Part shown: in pieces, positions 52,916 to 62,139 of the stretch
Layout: the number at the start of each line of letters is the position of its first letter
How positions within the stretch are numbered: position 1 is the stretch's first letter
NCBI GenBank assembly: GCA_003104975.1
Contig: PQAM01000010.1
Span: forward strand, 236,575 to 300,574
Direction: 5' to 3'
Origin: Candidatus Methylomirabilota bacterium
GTDB lineage: Bacteria; Methylomirabilota; Methylomirabilia; Methylomirabilales; Methylomirabilaceae
Length of the DNA: 64,000 bases
Made by a program: the position numbers and the translations under genes
Notes under the pieces: generated by a model
What the model was told of the DNA's origin: nothing
Database searches by the model: none
The model's input: only the letters and a program-made list of their open reading frames with translations

Positions 52916-54799
52916 TCATGCCCCGCCGGTCTGCTGCAGCGACTGGTTGGCCCCCGCCTCGTCCGGAGAAGTTGCCTCGCCCTCCCGCGCTTGGGCCTGC
53001 TCTGCAAGCTGTTCACCGTCAGTCGCCGAACGTGGCGGAGGAGGCAGCAGGATCTCGATGGCGAGAGGGGAGCCAAAGAGCTCGTCCCGGATGCGATCCC
53101 GCTCGCAGTCGATTTGCTCCCCACTCGCGCCCAGCCGGCGCATGATGAACTCAGTCATCGCCAGCGCCACTTCCCCTTCACCGGCGAAGACCGCGTCCGC
53201 ACCGTGGCGGCGCAAGGCCGAGATTTCCCGGAGGTAGTGGCAGCGCGCGAAGACGCGAATCCGCGGGTTGACCTCCCGGACCAAACGGATCGCCTCCTCG
53301 CTGCCGCGCATACCGGCCGAGCTGAGGATGAAGACGATGGCGTCCTGCGCCCCGGCCTCCTTGAGGGTTGCCAGGTGGGTGGCGTCGCCGTACACGGCCC
53401 GCACCCCGTCGTCGCGTAGTCGTTGAACAGTGTCCAAATTCAACTCTATGACTATCGGCTCGATCTCGTTCTCCCGGAGCAGCCGGACCAGCGTACGGCC
53501 GACCGGGCCATAACCGACGACGATGGCCTGGCCATTGCATGCGACGGTGGAAGCGGGCTCGCCCGCGGGCTGCTCTGGCGACTCCACCCTGGGCGGTACA
53601 CTGAGCCAACGCCACAGACGGGGGTGATGTTTGGCGCGCGCCTCCAGTGCGTCGATCAGCCGATACAGAATCGGGTTGAGGCTGATCGAAACGATCGCGG
53701 CGGCGATGAGCGCGCTCGTCGCCTGTTCCGGCAGGATTTCAAGCGCCCGGCCGAGCGTGGCTAGGATGAAGGAAAACTCGCCGATTTGCGCCAGGGCCAC
53801 CGCCACAGCCAGGCCGACCCGGAGGGGATAACGCAAGAGCACGACGATCGCCAGGGCCGCGAGGGGCTTGCCCAGGAGAATGATGGCCAGGGTTGCGGCG
53901 ACCAGCCGCGGTGCTTCCACCAGGAACGCGGGGTTGAAGAGCATCCCCACCGAAACGAAGAAGAGGACGGCGAACGCGTCGCGCATGGGCAGCGCCTCCG
54001 ACGCGGCGCGCGAGCTGAAGTCCGTCCGGCCGACGACCATCCCGGCCAAGAAGGCCCCCAGCGCCATCGACACGCCGAACAGCTTGGTGGCGCCCACGGC
54101 GATGCCCAGCGCCAGGACCAGGACGGTCAACGTGAACAACTCGCGCGAGCGCGTCGCCGCGACCCGCGCGAGCAGCCAGAGGAGGAGCCGCCCGCTGGCG
54201 AAAATGACGAACGCCACCAGGAGGCCGATCTGCACAACGGACCAGACCAGGGCCACGGCAATGCCGCCCGCCCCAGCCCCGGCCCCGAAGACGACCGGCA
54301 GCAGAACCAGCACGAGGACGGTGAACAGGTCCTCGACAACCAGCCAGCCGACAGCGATGTGACCGGTCGGGGTGTGCAAGTCATTGTTATCCGCCAGGAC
54401 CCGCAGCAGGACCACGGTGCTGGCGACCGAGATCGCCAACCCAAACACAAGGCCCCCCGACCAACCCCAGCCGAAGGCCAGGCCAACCAACCAGCCCAGG
54501 AGCGTCGCCACAGCACTCTGGCCCAGGGCACCTGGCACGGCCACCTTGCGCACCGCCAGCAGGTCGTGGAAGTGGAAGTGGAGGCCGACGCCGAACATCA
54601 GGAGGATGACCCCGATCTCGGCGAGTTGGTCCGCAAGTTCCCGGTTGGCGACAAATCCGGGCGTGCTCGGCCCGACCGCAATGCCGGCCAACAGGTAGCC
54701 GACGATCGGGGACAGCCCGAGCCGATGGGTCAGGTAGCCCAGGATCAGGGCGGCCGCCAAGCCACCCGTCAGCGTCAGAATCAGGTCCAGGTTGTGCAT
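52916..54799 (-). CDS. KefB/YbaL-type cation:proton antiporter with RCK domain
   Basis: A 627-residue CPA2-family protein: about 12-13 membrane helices (1-385), then a TrkA-N/RCK nucleotide-binding domain (VVGYGPVGRTLVRLL ... VYGDAT, about 430-550) and a Gln/Ala-rich tail. Expected role: NAD(H)-gated K+ or Na+ efflux in exchange for H+ at the inner membrane. No KefF/KefG-like ancillary gene is adjacent. Confidence 0.9.
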   Translation of the reverse strand: MHNLDLILTLTGGLAAALILGYLTHRLGLSPIVGYLLAGIAVGPSTPGFVANRELADQLAEIGVILLMFGVGLHFHFHDLLAVRKVAVPGALGQSAVATLLGWLVGLAFGWGWSGGLVFGLAISVASTVVLLRVLADNNDLHTPTGHIAVGWLVVEDLFTVLVLVLLPVVFGAGAGAGGIAVALVWSVVQIGLLVAFVIFASGRLLLWLLARVAATRSRELFTLTVLVLALGIAVGATKLFGVSMALGAFLAGMVVGRTDFSSRAASEALPMRDAFAVLFFVSVGMLFNPAFLVEAPRLVAATLAIILLGKPLAALAIVVLLRYPLRVGLAVAVALAQIGEFSFILATLGRALEILPEQATSALIAAAIVSISLNPILYRLIDALEARAKHHPRLWRWLSVPPRVESPEQPAGEPASTVACNGQAIVVGYGPVGRTLVRLLRENEIEPIVIELNLDTVQRLRDDGVRAVYGDATHLATLKEAGAQDAIVFILSSAGMRGSEEAIRLVREVNPRIRVFARCHYLREISALRRHGADAVFAGEGEVALAMTEFIMRRLGASGEQIDCERDRIRDELFGSPLAIEILLPPPPRSATDGEQLAEQAQAREGEATSPDEAGANQSLQQTGGA

Positions 54800-54948
54800 G
54801 CGTCCATGTTACACGGACGACCCCAGCATTGCAACCAGAGGGGGCTAACTATCATGCAAATGGTGAGCATCACTGGAAATCTCGGCTGGCGGTGGTGGCG
54901 AGAACCGGGCGTGGTCAGGAGGTGACCGGTGACCTGAATCCGGGAGTG

Positions 54949-55536
54949 TTAGTGCGCCCTGGCAGTGACCGCGTCACTCAGCAAGATGGCCTGAGCGATC
55001 TCGGCCATCGATCGTCGCGTGTTCATGCTGGTCTTCTGGATCCGTGCAAACGCCTGCTGTTCGGAGATCCGCTCGCGTTCCATCAGGATCCCCTTGGCGC
55101 GTTCGATCAACTTTCGGTCCTCAAGGTTTCGCCTCAGGTCGGCGTTCTCTTGTCTAAGGGTTTTGAACTCCTCGAATCGGGAGACGGCCAATTCGATAGC
55201 CGGCAGCAACTCCTCTTCGCGAAGCGGCTTCAGCAGATAGGCCATCACGCCAACCTCTTTGGCGCGCCGAACCAACCCTTGGTCGAGGTGGCTACTCAGC
55301 ATAAGGATTGGCAGGGGGAGGGTCTCCAGGATATGAGCAGCCACCGTCAGGCCGTCCATGTCCGGGAGACCCACCGCCAGGAACAGCACATCAGGCCTCA
55401 GCGTGCGGGCCAGATGCAGGGCCTCAGCCCCGCTCGCTCCTTCTCCAACCACCTCAAACCCGAGCCGTCTGAGCGCGCTGCCGAGAGCGGCCCGTGATTT
55501 GGGACTATCGTCAACGATTGCTACAGTTTTTCGCAT
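54949..55536 (-). CDS. NasT-like ANTAR antitermination regulator with degenerate receiver
   Basis: A 195-residue protein: a receiver-like domain (1-120), a coiled coil, and an ANTAR RNA-binding domain (RKLIERAKGILMERERISEQQAF ... SMAEIAQAIL). The receiver keeps Asp9/Asp10 (VDDS) and Lys103 (LKP), but the phospho-acceptor position reads LFLAVGLP, with Ala54 (codon GCG) where LLDIGLP-type receivers have Asp. It therefore cannot be phosphorylated in the usual way. It lies 29 bases behind amt in the same operon. Expected role: binds paired hexaloop hairpins to block terminators, probably in nitrogen genes such as nirBD. Confidence 0.88.
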   Translation of the reverse strand: MRKTVAIVDDSPKSRAALGSALRRLGFEVVGEGASGAEALHLARTLRPDVLFLAVGLPDMDGLTVAAHILETLPLPILMLSSHLDQGLVRRAKEVGVMAYLLKPLREEELLPAIELAVSRFEEFKTLRQENADLRRNLEDRKLIERAKGILMERERISEQQAFARIQKTSMNTRRSMAEIAQAILLSDAVTARAH

Positions 55537-55565
55537 GGCACCAGGGAGCAAACGCGCTGTGTCGG

Positions 55566-57110
55566 TTATTGGTGTGCCGGCACCCTCTTTGGCACAGCCG
55601 CCGGGCTCATCTGATAACCGGGTGGTGGAACCGGTCCAGGCACGCCAACCGAATGGGTGACCACTTGAAAGTCCGGATAAGCCAGCATCCCGTGCTCGCC
55701 GTAGTCGAGCCCTTCCAGTTCCTCCTCTGGACTCACGCGCATCCCCATGACCATCTTGATGACGGCCCAGGCCGCCAGCGAGATCGTAAAGGTGAACAGG
55801 CCGACGCCAAGAACTCCGATCGCCTGGGCCTTGAGTAACGTCAAACCGCCCCCGAAGAACAGCCCGTCGCCGGTCGTCTTGGGCATGATGCTGTCCTGGG
55901 CGAACAGGCCGACGAACAGGGTCCCCATGATACCGCAGGCCAGGTGGACCGAGGTGGCGCCGACGGGATCGTCGATCTTGAGCCGATCGAACATCAGGAC
56001 GGCCCCGACGACCACGACCCCTGCAATAAGACCGATGATGACCGAGCTGCCGACGCTCACAAACGCGCATGGGGCTGTGATGGCGACGAGCCCTGCCAGA
56101 CATCCGTTCAAGGTCATCGAGAGATCGGGCTTGCCCATCAGGAGCCACGCGGCGAGGGTGGCGCTGAAGGCCGCCGCCGCCGCCGCGCTATTGGTGGTGA
56201 CGGCGATGCGGGAGATATCGTTCCAGGAGGCTGCCATCGTGCTACCCGGATTGAAGCCGAACCACCCGAACCAGAGGACGAAGGCGCCGATCGTTGCGGC
56301 CGTCATGCTGTGGCCGGGTATCGGATTGACCTTACCGTCCTTTGTGTACTTTCCGATTCTGGGACCCAGCATCAAAATACCGGCTAGCGCCGCCCAGCCC
56401 CCCACCGAGTGGACGACGGTCGAGCCGGCGAAGTCCCACATGCCGAGCTTCTGGAGCCACCCGCCGCCCCAGATCCAGTGGCCGATCACAGGGTAGACGA
56501 CCCCCACCATGACGAAGGTGAAGACGATGAAGGCATGGAACTTGATCCGTTCGGCGACCGCGCCGGACACGATGGTAGCCGCCGTCCCGGCGAACACGAG
56601 CTGAAAGAAGAATTTGGTCCAGATCGGGACGCCGGTCCAGTTGATGGCGCTATAGACCCCCTGGTAGGCGTCGCCCATGGCTGGACTATTGTCGGCCCCG
56701 CCCACGAACCAGAGTCCCTTCAGGCCCACGAAGGCATTGCCGTCACCAAACATGAGTCCCCATCCAAGGATGTAAAAGGCCAATGATGAGATCGCGAAGA
56801 CGATGAAGTTTTTCGACAGGATATTGACGGTATTCTTGGCTCGGCAGAGCCCGGATTCGACCATGCTGAATCCAAGGTTCATAAAGAAGACCAGGAATGC
56901 CGCAATCATAACCCAGAGGGTATCCACCGCGATTTTATAATCCTTGATGGCGTCAGCCATCTCCTTGGTGAAAGTGACAGTCTCGGCGACGGCGGTCGTC
57001 GCCGGAGCCGGCGCCGCCTCCTGGGCCCAGAGGGTCGTCGCGAAGCCAAGGAACAGCAGGGCCATGAAGGCCAGGATCAGAATCCCTTGTCGTTGCAATG
57101 GTGTGAGCAT
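55566..57110 (-). CDS. amt: Ammonium transporter
   Basis: A 514-residue Amt protein with a cleavable signal (WAQ-EA), an extra N-terminal region, and 11 membrane helices. Motifs include GFSMVESGLCRAKN, GAVAERIKFHAF, FAGSTVVHSVGGWAALAG (pore His), FGWFGFNPGS and ATSVHLACGIMGT (second pore His). The C-terminal tail of about 75 residues is Pro-rich. AAGGAGG precedes the ATG. It is encoded between a porin and an ANTAR regulator, and no glnK is present. Expected role: ammonium uptake or sensing at the inner membrane. Confidence 0.95.
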   Translation of the reverse strand: MLTPLQRQGILILAFMALLFLGFATTLWAQEAAPAPATTAVAETVTFTKEMADAIKDYKIAVDTLWVMIAAFLVFFMNLGFSMVESGLCRAKNTVNILSKNFIVFAISSLAFYILGWGLMFGDGNAFVGLKGLWFVGGADNSPAMGDAYQGVYSAINWTGVPIWTKFFFQLVFAGTAATIVSGAVAERIKFHAFIVFTFVMVGVVYPVIGHWIWGGGWLQKLGMWDFAGSTVVHSVGGWAALAGILMLGPRIGKYTKDGKVNPIPGHSMTAATIGAFVLWFGWFGFNPGSTMAASWNDISRIAVTTNSAAAAAAFSATLAAWLLMGKPDLSMTLNGCLAGLVAITAPCAFVSVGSSVIIGLIAGVVVVGAVLMFDRLKIDDPVGATSVHLACGIMGTLFVGLFAQDSIMPKTTGDGLFFGGGLTLLKAQAIGVLGVGLFTFTISLAAWAVIKMVMGMRVSPEEELEGLDYGEHGMLAYPDFQVVTHSVGVPGPVPPPGYQMSPAAVPKRVPAHQ

Positions 57111-57205
57111 CGTTGCCTCCTTACTTGTTCAGGGCGCGTCCACACGCCGCTGTGGGATACGGGCGGCTGTCTCACCCTCGAGACCGCCGCCGTTGCCCGT
57201 TACAC

Positions 57206-58591
57206 TTAGAACTGGTAGATCAGCTCGCCTTGAACCGTATTTTGCGATTTGACCTTTCCGTTGCCTTTGTCCCTGTCAAATATCTCTTGGCCGTGCCTCG
57301 CCTGGTCATGGCGATACTCAACGCTGGCGAAGAGGTGATCGAACAACTTGTATCGGCCGGTCAGTGTCGTGCCCCAGACCTCCAGTTTTTCACCCGGTGT
57401 TGCGCCAGGGAGTCGGAAGCCGTCCTGATCCTTGAAGTACTCGCCCCGTACACCCACCGAGAGTCGGTCAGTAATGTCATAGATGGCGTAGGCTGCTATT
57501 GCGTGCCAGACCGCCGTATCGCCGTCATCGAAGAAGGCTTCCTCCTGCCTGCCGTAGTCGTAGTTCAGTGTGAGGGTGAGCGGCGTGAACGGCTTATAGG
57601 TGGCGATCAGATCGATCAGGCCTCGCTTGGGACCATTGCGATTGACGTCACGAGCGGGGTCGAACGCATTGGAGACCGTCTCAGCCCCCCATGACCCGCC
57701 GAGGGTGAGGGTGAAATCCTTCAGGAAGGGGGGAGTGACGGTGGCTGCGCCATGAAACGACTTGCCTCTGTTATTATCATCCGTATTGTCCCAGCCGTTC
57801 ACAATCCCCACGGTTGTTGAAAGCCAGTCGGTAAAGGGGTAGGTCGCCATGAGGCCGGTATGGGTGAGCGGTATGGCCCAGGAGAACGCCATTGAACGGG
57901 AGATGTTGAAATTGCCCGTTCGCCGGATCACCTCGGCGCCGTGCAGGGTCACGAACTTTCCGCCCTTAAGGTCCAGGCCCCTGCCGATGGGTGCCTTGTA
58001 GGTCACATAGGCCTGGGTCAGATCGAACGGCTGGTCGGTTTCGCCCAGCCCTAATGAGTGAATCTTCTTGGCATCCCGTCCAAGGATTACGTCAACCCCA
58101 AAGCCGATGGGTGAAGCCTCGCTGGTCGGTTTTTCAACATAAAACTCAGCCTGGTTAATATCGAACTGATTGGCCTTGTCGTCGAAGAATCTGATGACGT
58201 TGTTCTGCGATTTCGGATCCCTGAAGTTGTAGTTATAGGAGACGGCAACATGCCCGCCGAACTGCCAGTCCTTCATGGTGTTCAAAATCGGGGTCGTCTT
58301 GAGAGCGTCCTCCAGATTCTTGATCCGATCTCCCAGACTGTGAGCGGCTTCCCCTGGTGCGGCGGCTGCTCCCGGCGCAGACACAGCGGCGACTTCCTTC
58401 TTGGCGCCAACCTGATTCTCGAGCTGGTTGAGCCGCTGCCCCAGTCGTTCTACCAGCTCTCTCAACTCCCGGATCTCTCGATCCTTGGCATCCTCAGCCC
58501 ATGCCGCAGGGGCAGCGATAGCGACGGCAAGGAGGAGTGCCCCACTCATTGCCAGTCCAGTTACCGTGAGTTGTTTCAACTTCATTCTCAT
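57206..58591 (-). CDS. Outer-membrane porin (OmpL-like, BBP2 family) with N-terminal coiled coil
   Basis: A 461-residue protein: signal peptide (cleavage AWA-ED, about residue 32), a heptad coiled coil (REIRELRELVERLGQRLNQLE), an Ala-rich linker, and a 16-strand-type barrel ending in LIYQF. A start at ATG 58591 follows GAGAGGG; ATG 58585 is possible. It precedes amt by 95 bases on the same strand, so it may admit ammonium or nitrite through the outer membrane for this locus. The family name is from pattern recognition. Confidence 0.8.
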   Translation of the reverse strand: MRMKLKQLTVTGLAMSGALLLAVAIAAPAAWAEDAKDREIRELRELVERLGQRLNQLENQVGAKKEVAAVSAPGAAAAPGEAAHSLGDRIKNLEDALKTTPILNTMKDWQFGGHVAVSYNYNFRDPKSQNNVIRFFDDKANQFDINQAEFYVEKPTSEASPIGFGVDVILGRDAKKIHSLGLGETDQPFDLTQAYVTYKAPIGRGLDLKGGKFVTLHGAEVIRRTGNFNISRSMAFSWAIPLTHTGLMATYPFTDWLSTTVGIVNGWDNTDDNNRGKSFHGAATVTPPFLKDFTLTLGGSWGAETVSNAFDPARDVNRNGPKRGLIDLIATYKPFTPLTLTLNYDYGRQEEAFFDDGDTAVWHAIAAYAIYDITDRLSVGVRGEYFKDQDGFRLPGATPGEKLEVWGTTLTGRYKLFDHLFASVEYRHDQARHGQEIFDRDKGNGKVKSQNTVQGELIYQF

Positions 58592-58927
58592 GAATCCCTC
58601 TCCTCTGTGGGTGTGACTGCTTAGAAAGTCTCCGTTGACCGAGTCGAACCGGTACGCTCGCAAGAAGCGAGCCAGCCTCCGTCCAAAACGAATGACCATC
58701 AAGATCGTCGATGACGCGCAGGATCTGTGAGAGGTCACACAGCGTAAAACCAATGAGTTACACTGTTAGTGGTGAAGTTGAATCGTGATATGAGCTTTGG
58801 GGGAAATGGTACATAATGAAAACGTGTTGATTATCTTGTGGGCAGGGCAACGAGGGTGATGCTTAAGAGACGTGCGGGACAAAAGACAGGGGGTAGGGTG
58901 GAGGATGTGGGGTGCAGGTGTTGGGGT
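58592..58927. other. Gene-free region between porin and TlpA-like gene
   Basis: About 335 bases. The part near 58740-58840 is AT-richer than its surroundings and probably contains the promoter of the porin-amt operon on the minus strand. No sigma-54 consensus and no perfect -35/-10 pair was found. Confidence 0.35.
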
Positions 58928-59491
58928 TTAGGGCGGGGTGAGCAGGGACTCGACCAGCCTTCGAGAAGCCCTGCTGGTCCAGTCGCGATAGCCGATCTCC
59001 TTGGCGCGAATGATCCCTTGACGGTCGATCAGGATCGAGACAGGTAGCCCGATGACCCGGAACTTGCGAAGGACCTTCATATCGGGGTCGAGCAGAATCG
59101 GGAAGGTCAGGCGAAGCTCCTTCACGAAGTCACTGATTTCTTGCTTTGCGTCGGCCTCGATGTTGACAGCGAGGATCTCGAACCCTTTGTCCCTGTACTC
59201 AGTGTAGATCTGTTGCATCGTCGGCATCTCCAGCCGGCAAGGGGGACACCAGGTCGCCCAGAAGTTAATCAGCACCACCTTCTTCCCGCGAAACTCCGAG
59301 AGCCGAACGGTATTCCCTTCGAGAGTTTTGAGCGTAAAGTCAGGCGCGAGGTGACCCTCTTCGGGCCGTACATCAGCCGCCCACAGGTCGGTTCCGCCAG
59401 GCATATCAGCGATGACGAGTCCAAGAGTGATGCAGAAGATCGCTATCGGGGACAGCAAGCGGAAGAGATGGCGTCGTATATCTCTATACAT
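58928..59491 (-). CDS. TlpA/ResA-like membrane-anchored thioredoxin
   Basis: A 187-residue protein: N-terminal anchor (about 10-30), then a TlpA/ResA thioredoxin fold with active site [24 protein letters not shown] at the start and the cis-Pro loop GLPVSILID. Known for the family: periplasmic reduction of disulfides, often in apocytochromes c before haem attachment. This suits an organism with so many CXXCH proteins, though no other cytochrome-maturation gene is in the window. Confidence 0.88.
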   Translation of the reverse strand: MYRDIRRHLFRLLSPIAIFCITLGLVIADMPGGTDLWAADVRPEEGHLAPDFTLKTLEGNTVRLSEFRGKKVVLINFWATWCPPCRLEMPTMQQIYTEYRDKGFEILAVNIEADAKQEISDFVKELRLTFPILLDPDMKVLRKFRVIGLPVSILIDRQGIIRAKEIGYRDWTSRASRRLVESLLTPP

Positions 59492-59551
59492 TACCTCGTG
59501 CCTCGTACGTCACAACAGTGGACGTCATTGCCTAGAAAGTCTCCCGTGTCG

Positions 59552-59650
59552 GTCATTGCGAGGGAGCGGAGCGACCGAAGCAATCTCATCGTTCTTCGCA
59601 GCTCTAAAAACGGTGAGATTGCCACGCTCCCGTTGGTCGCTCGCAATGAC
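59552..59650. repeat. About 100-bp imperfect palindromic repeat
   Basis: Begins GTCATTGCGAGGGAGCGG and ends GGTCGCTCGCAATGAC, the two arms being inverted and imperfectly complementary around GCAGCTCTAAAAACGG. A half copy is at 45835-45870. It lies in the gene-free stretch 59492-59941, which otherwise shows no gene. Confidence 0.7.
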
Positions 59651-59871
59651 GAGACGACCTGTGTCGGTGCTCAACCTACCGGAAAAATCGGCGCAGGTCA
59701 AATCCTTGACGCCCTCGTCGCTGTACTGCCTCTAAATAGTTGGTGTCTTGAAGGCGTGCGGGACAGGTCATGGTTCGGGAAGTACTCTACTGTGTGAAAA
59801 TCTGGTGGTTCAGTGAAGCCGACGCAACACTGGAAAGGTAGCGCAAGTACTTGATTGGATTAATACCCGGA

Positions 59872-59902
59872 CGTCATTCCCGCAGTCCTTAAGCGGGAAT
59901 CC
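59872..59902. repeat. Short palindromic repeat (relative of the island repeat)
   Basis: Starts CGTCATTCCCGC and contains the perfect hairpin ATTCCCGC/GCGGGAAT. It is related to the ends of the elements at 31762 and 33726. Confidence 0.65.
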
Positions 59903-59941
59903 ATTCCGGCTTCAGCGACCTCGCGGGTATTGAACTAGCGC

Positions 59942-60160
59942 CTATTTGACATTCCCCAGAAACTCTCGTGTCTCAATGTCCGCATCTCGTAGCGCGCCCC
60001 TGAGCGTATAACGATCCACTTCCGGATGATAGGGAAACACAATGCGTCGTCCGTCGGGGTGTTCCATCTTGACGTGGCTACCTCTGCGGTCAATCTCTAC
60101 AAAGCCAAGACGCGTTAAAGCAGCCAGTACTTGTCGGCCAGAGAGGAGGGGCAGCTTCAC
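59942..60160 (-). CDS. hicA: HicA-type mRNA interferase toxin
   Basis: A 72-residue dsRBD-like HicA toxin: LSGRQVLAALTRLGFVEI, GSHVKMEHPDG with the catalytic His, and a C-terminal LRDADI. It overlaps the end of hicB by four bases and is translated second. Expected activity: ribosome-independent mRNA cleavage. Confidence 0.88.
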   Translation of the reverse strand: MKLPLLSGRQVLAALTRLGFVEIDRRGSHVKMEHPDGRRIVFPYHPEVDRYTLRGALRDADIETREFLGNVK

Positions 60161-60357
60161 GAAATCTCAACGACTTCGTGGGTCGTATCCGAGACCGCTT
60201 GGCCTGGTGCGGGTTCGAGGAACAATTCGATTGCCTCGCGGATATTGTGTAACGCCTCCTCGCGCGTTTTGCCTTGCGACCAGCAGCTTTTCAAAGCGGG
60301 GCAGTGTGCGACGTACTGTCCATCTTCTCCTAATTCGAGTATGACCTTGATGTTCAT
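60157..60357 (-). CDS. hicB: HicB-type antitoxin
   Basis: A 66-residue HicB partial-RNase-H fold (VILELGEDGQYVAHCPAL, GKTREEALHNIREAIEL) lacking a C-terminal DNA-binding domain. It is encoded before hicA, the less common order. It neutralises HicA. Confidence 0.87.
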   Translation of the reverse strand: MNIKVILELGEDGQYVAHCPALKSCWSQGKTREEALHNIREAIELFLEPAPGQAVSDTTHEVVEIS

Positions 60358-60426
60358 ATCGAGAGTCTATACACGCGATAATAATATGTCAATCGGTAGA
60401 ACACCGACCTGGCCGGTGTACCAATA

Positions 60427-62037
60427 TTACTGGCTGAACTGGAACGCCTGAACCCCGACGCTGAGTTGGTTTGCGGCCTGCAAGGGATCGCTGCCCGCCA
60501 CGGCGAGGCCGGCGTAGGTGAAGTACGTCCCGACCGGTTCGGCGCCATTGAACGTATAGGCGAATGGCACGTCAGTCGGGGCCAGCGTCACGTTGGCCGC
60601 GAACGGCACCGGGACCGTGTCGAAGACAAAGACGATCGTGTCGCCCGGACCCGGGACGAAGGATAGAAACGTCACCCCGTCGGGCAGCAGGACCCCAAGG
60701 TAGATGTCCACCTGCGTCGGTGTAGACCCTGGAATGAGAGTAGCCTCGTAGGTAATCGTCTGGTCCGTGCCGAACGCGGACCCATTAAGCAATACCCCCG
60801 CGACGTTGACGCCGAATTCGAACGCGCCGATATCGCACGTGCCGCCCTGCGGCCGGGTGATGCCGCGCTGATCGGTGGAGGGGCAGCCGCTGATAGTGCC
60901 GGCGTCAATAGCAGGGCTCCCTGGCAGCAGGGCATGCGTCTGCGTAGGGCCGCCGTTATTCTGTAGCGGACCGAGGAGGGGGTCGGTTACTCCGGGATGG
61001 TCGCTGGGTTGGGTAAGCTGACAGGTATTGTCGCTGTCGAGGTTGTGCCCGAAGGAGGGGGGGAGAGCCCAGCTATTACTGCAGTCTGGGCCGACAAGCT
61101 GCTTCGCAATAATCGTGTTCTGAAGTGATATGAAGCCGGGGCTCGAAAGAGCGCCAGAGAAGGCGCAGCCGGTTCCGTCGCAGCTCGTCGTATTCCCGCT
61201 CAGCGTGACGTTCGTGAGCTTCACGGCGCCTTCGTTGTATAGGCCGGCGCCATCGGCACCGCAGGATAAGGTGCCCCCGCTGGCGGTACAGCTCGCGGTA
61301 TTCCCGCTCAGCGTGACGTTCGTGAGCGTCGTGATACCCTCGATGCCAACGTTGTCGAGGCCACCGCCTATAGCGATGCAGCCGAAGCCGCCCCCGCTGG
61401 CGGTACAGCTTACCGTATTCCCGCTCAGCGTGACGTTCGTGAGTGTCATCGAGCCACCACGGAGACCACCGCCGCGCGCCTCGCAGAAGCCGCCCCCGCT
61501 GGCTGTGCAGCTTACCGTATTCCCGCTCACGGTGCTGTTCATGAGCGTCAGGCCGCCGCTACCAAGGCCGCCGCCCAGGGCAATGCAGCCGAAGCCGCTC
61601 CCGCTGGCAGTGCAGTTCACTGTGCCGCCGGTAATCCTCACCCCGGTGATCGTCACCGGTGCAAAGAAGGAAAGAGCCTCGATGACGCGCGCGTTCGCCC
61701 CTGTAGCGTCCAGGATCGTGCTCCCAGCCCCCGCACCGGTCAGCGTCAGTGCCTTGTTGATGGTGAGCGGGAAGGTCTCGCCAAGGGCAAGGTTGTAGGT
61801 CCCTGCTGCGACCGAGATCGTGTCGCCCGCGACCGCTTGGGTGAGGGCGTGCGTGATCGTTTTGCAGGGAGAGTCCGATGAGAGGCAGGTGTTGCCGCTG
61901 TCGTTTCCTGACGTCGCAACGAAACGAGTCGCGGCGAACGCTGCGCCGCCGACCAGAAGTAGCCAGGCGGTCAACAGACCGGCCAGCAACCGACGGCTCA
62001 GAGAAGAGCATGGAATGAGCGCAGTGCAGGATCGCAT
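60427..62037 (-). CDS. Secreted right-handed beta-helix protein
   Basis: A 536-residue exported protein: signal peptide ([12 protein letters not shown]), a DUF1565-like start ([13 protein letters not shown] ... [10 protein letters not shown]), and a beta-helix of repeated coils ([19 protein letters not shown], four or more close copies at about 160-300). A choice-of-anchor-Q-like end follows ([34 protein letters not shown]), then an extra C-terminal beta-domain. AAGGAGGAT precedes the ATG. The helix repeats are nearly identical in DNA (61260-61620), showing recent internal duplication. Function unknown; surface adhesion or polysaccharide binding is typical of the fold. Confidence 0.8.
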   Translation of the reverse strand: MRSCTALIPCSSLSRRLLAGLLTAWLLLVGGAAFAATRFVATSGNDSGNTCLSSDSPCKTITHALTQAVAGDTISVAAGTYNLALGETFPLTINKALTLTGAGAGSTILDATGANARVIEALSFFAPVTITGVRITGGTVNCTASGSGFGCIALGGGLGSGGLTLMNSTVSGNTVSCTASGGGFCEARGGGLRGGSMTLTNVTLSGNTVSCTASGGGFGCIAIGGGLDNVGIEGITTLTNVTLSGNTASCTASGGTLSCGADGAGLYNEGAVKLTNVTLSGNTTSCDGTGCAFSGALSSPGFISLQNTIIAKQLVGPDCSNSWALPPSFGHNLDSDNTCQLTQPSDHPGVTDPLLGPLQNNGGPTQTHALLPGSPAIDAGTISGCPSTDQRGITRPQGGTCDIGAFEFGVNVAGVLLNGSAFGTDQTITYEATLIPGSTPTQVDIYLGVLLPDGVTFLSFVPGPGDTIVFVFDTVPVPFAANVTLAPTDVPFAYTFNGAEPVGTYFTYAGLAVAGSDPLQAANQLSVGVQAFQFSQ

Positions 62038-62139
62038 ATCGCTATCCTCCTTCCGGTGGGACTTGGTGGTCCGGTTCGGGGAGGCGAGGTCGGTCGGCGA
62101 TGATAAGACACGCCCTCGATCACTCCCGTTGTCATCATG

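Noticed and set aside
57111..57205. Hairpins with six-base loops before amt as a second ANTAR target
   Set aside because: A stem TCTC/GAGA with loop GAGGGT exists but lacks A1, the second hairpin does not fit, and no terminator follows.
61260..61620. Regularly spaced near-identical DNA repeats resembling a CRISPR array
   Set aside because: They are in-frame coils of a beta-helix protein, the units are coding throughout, and no cas gene is present.
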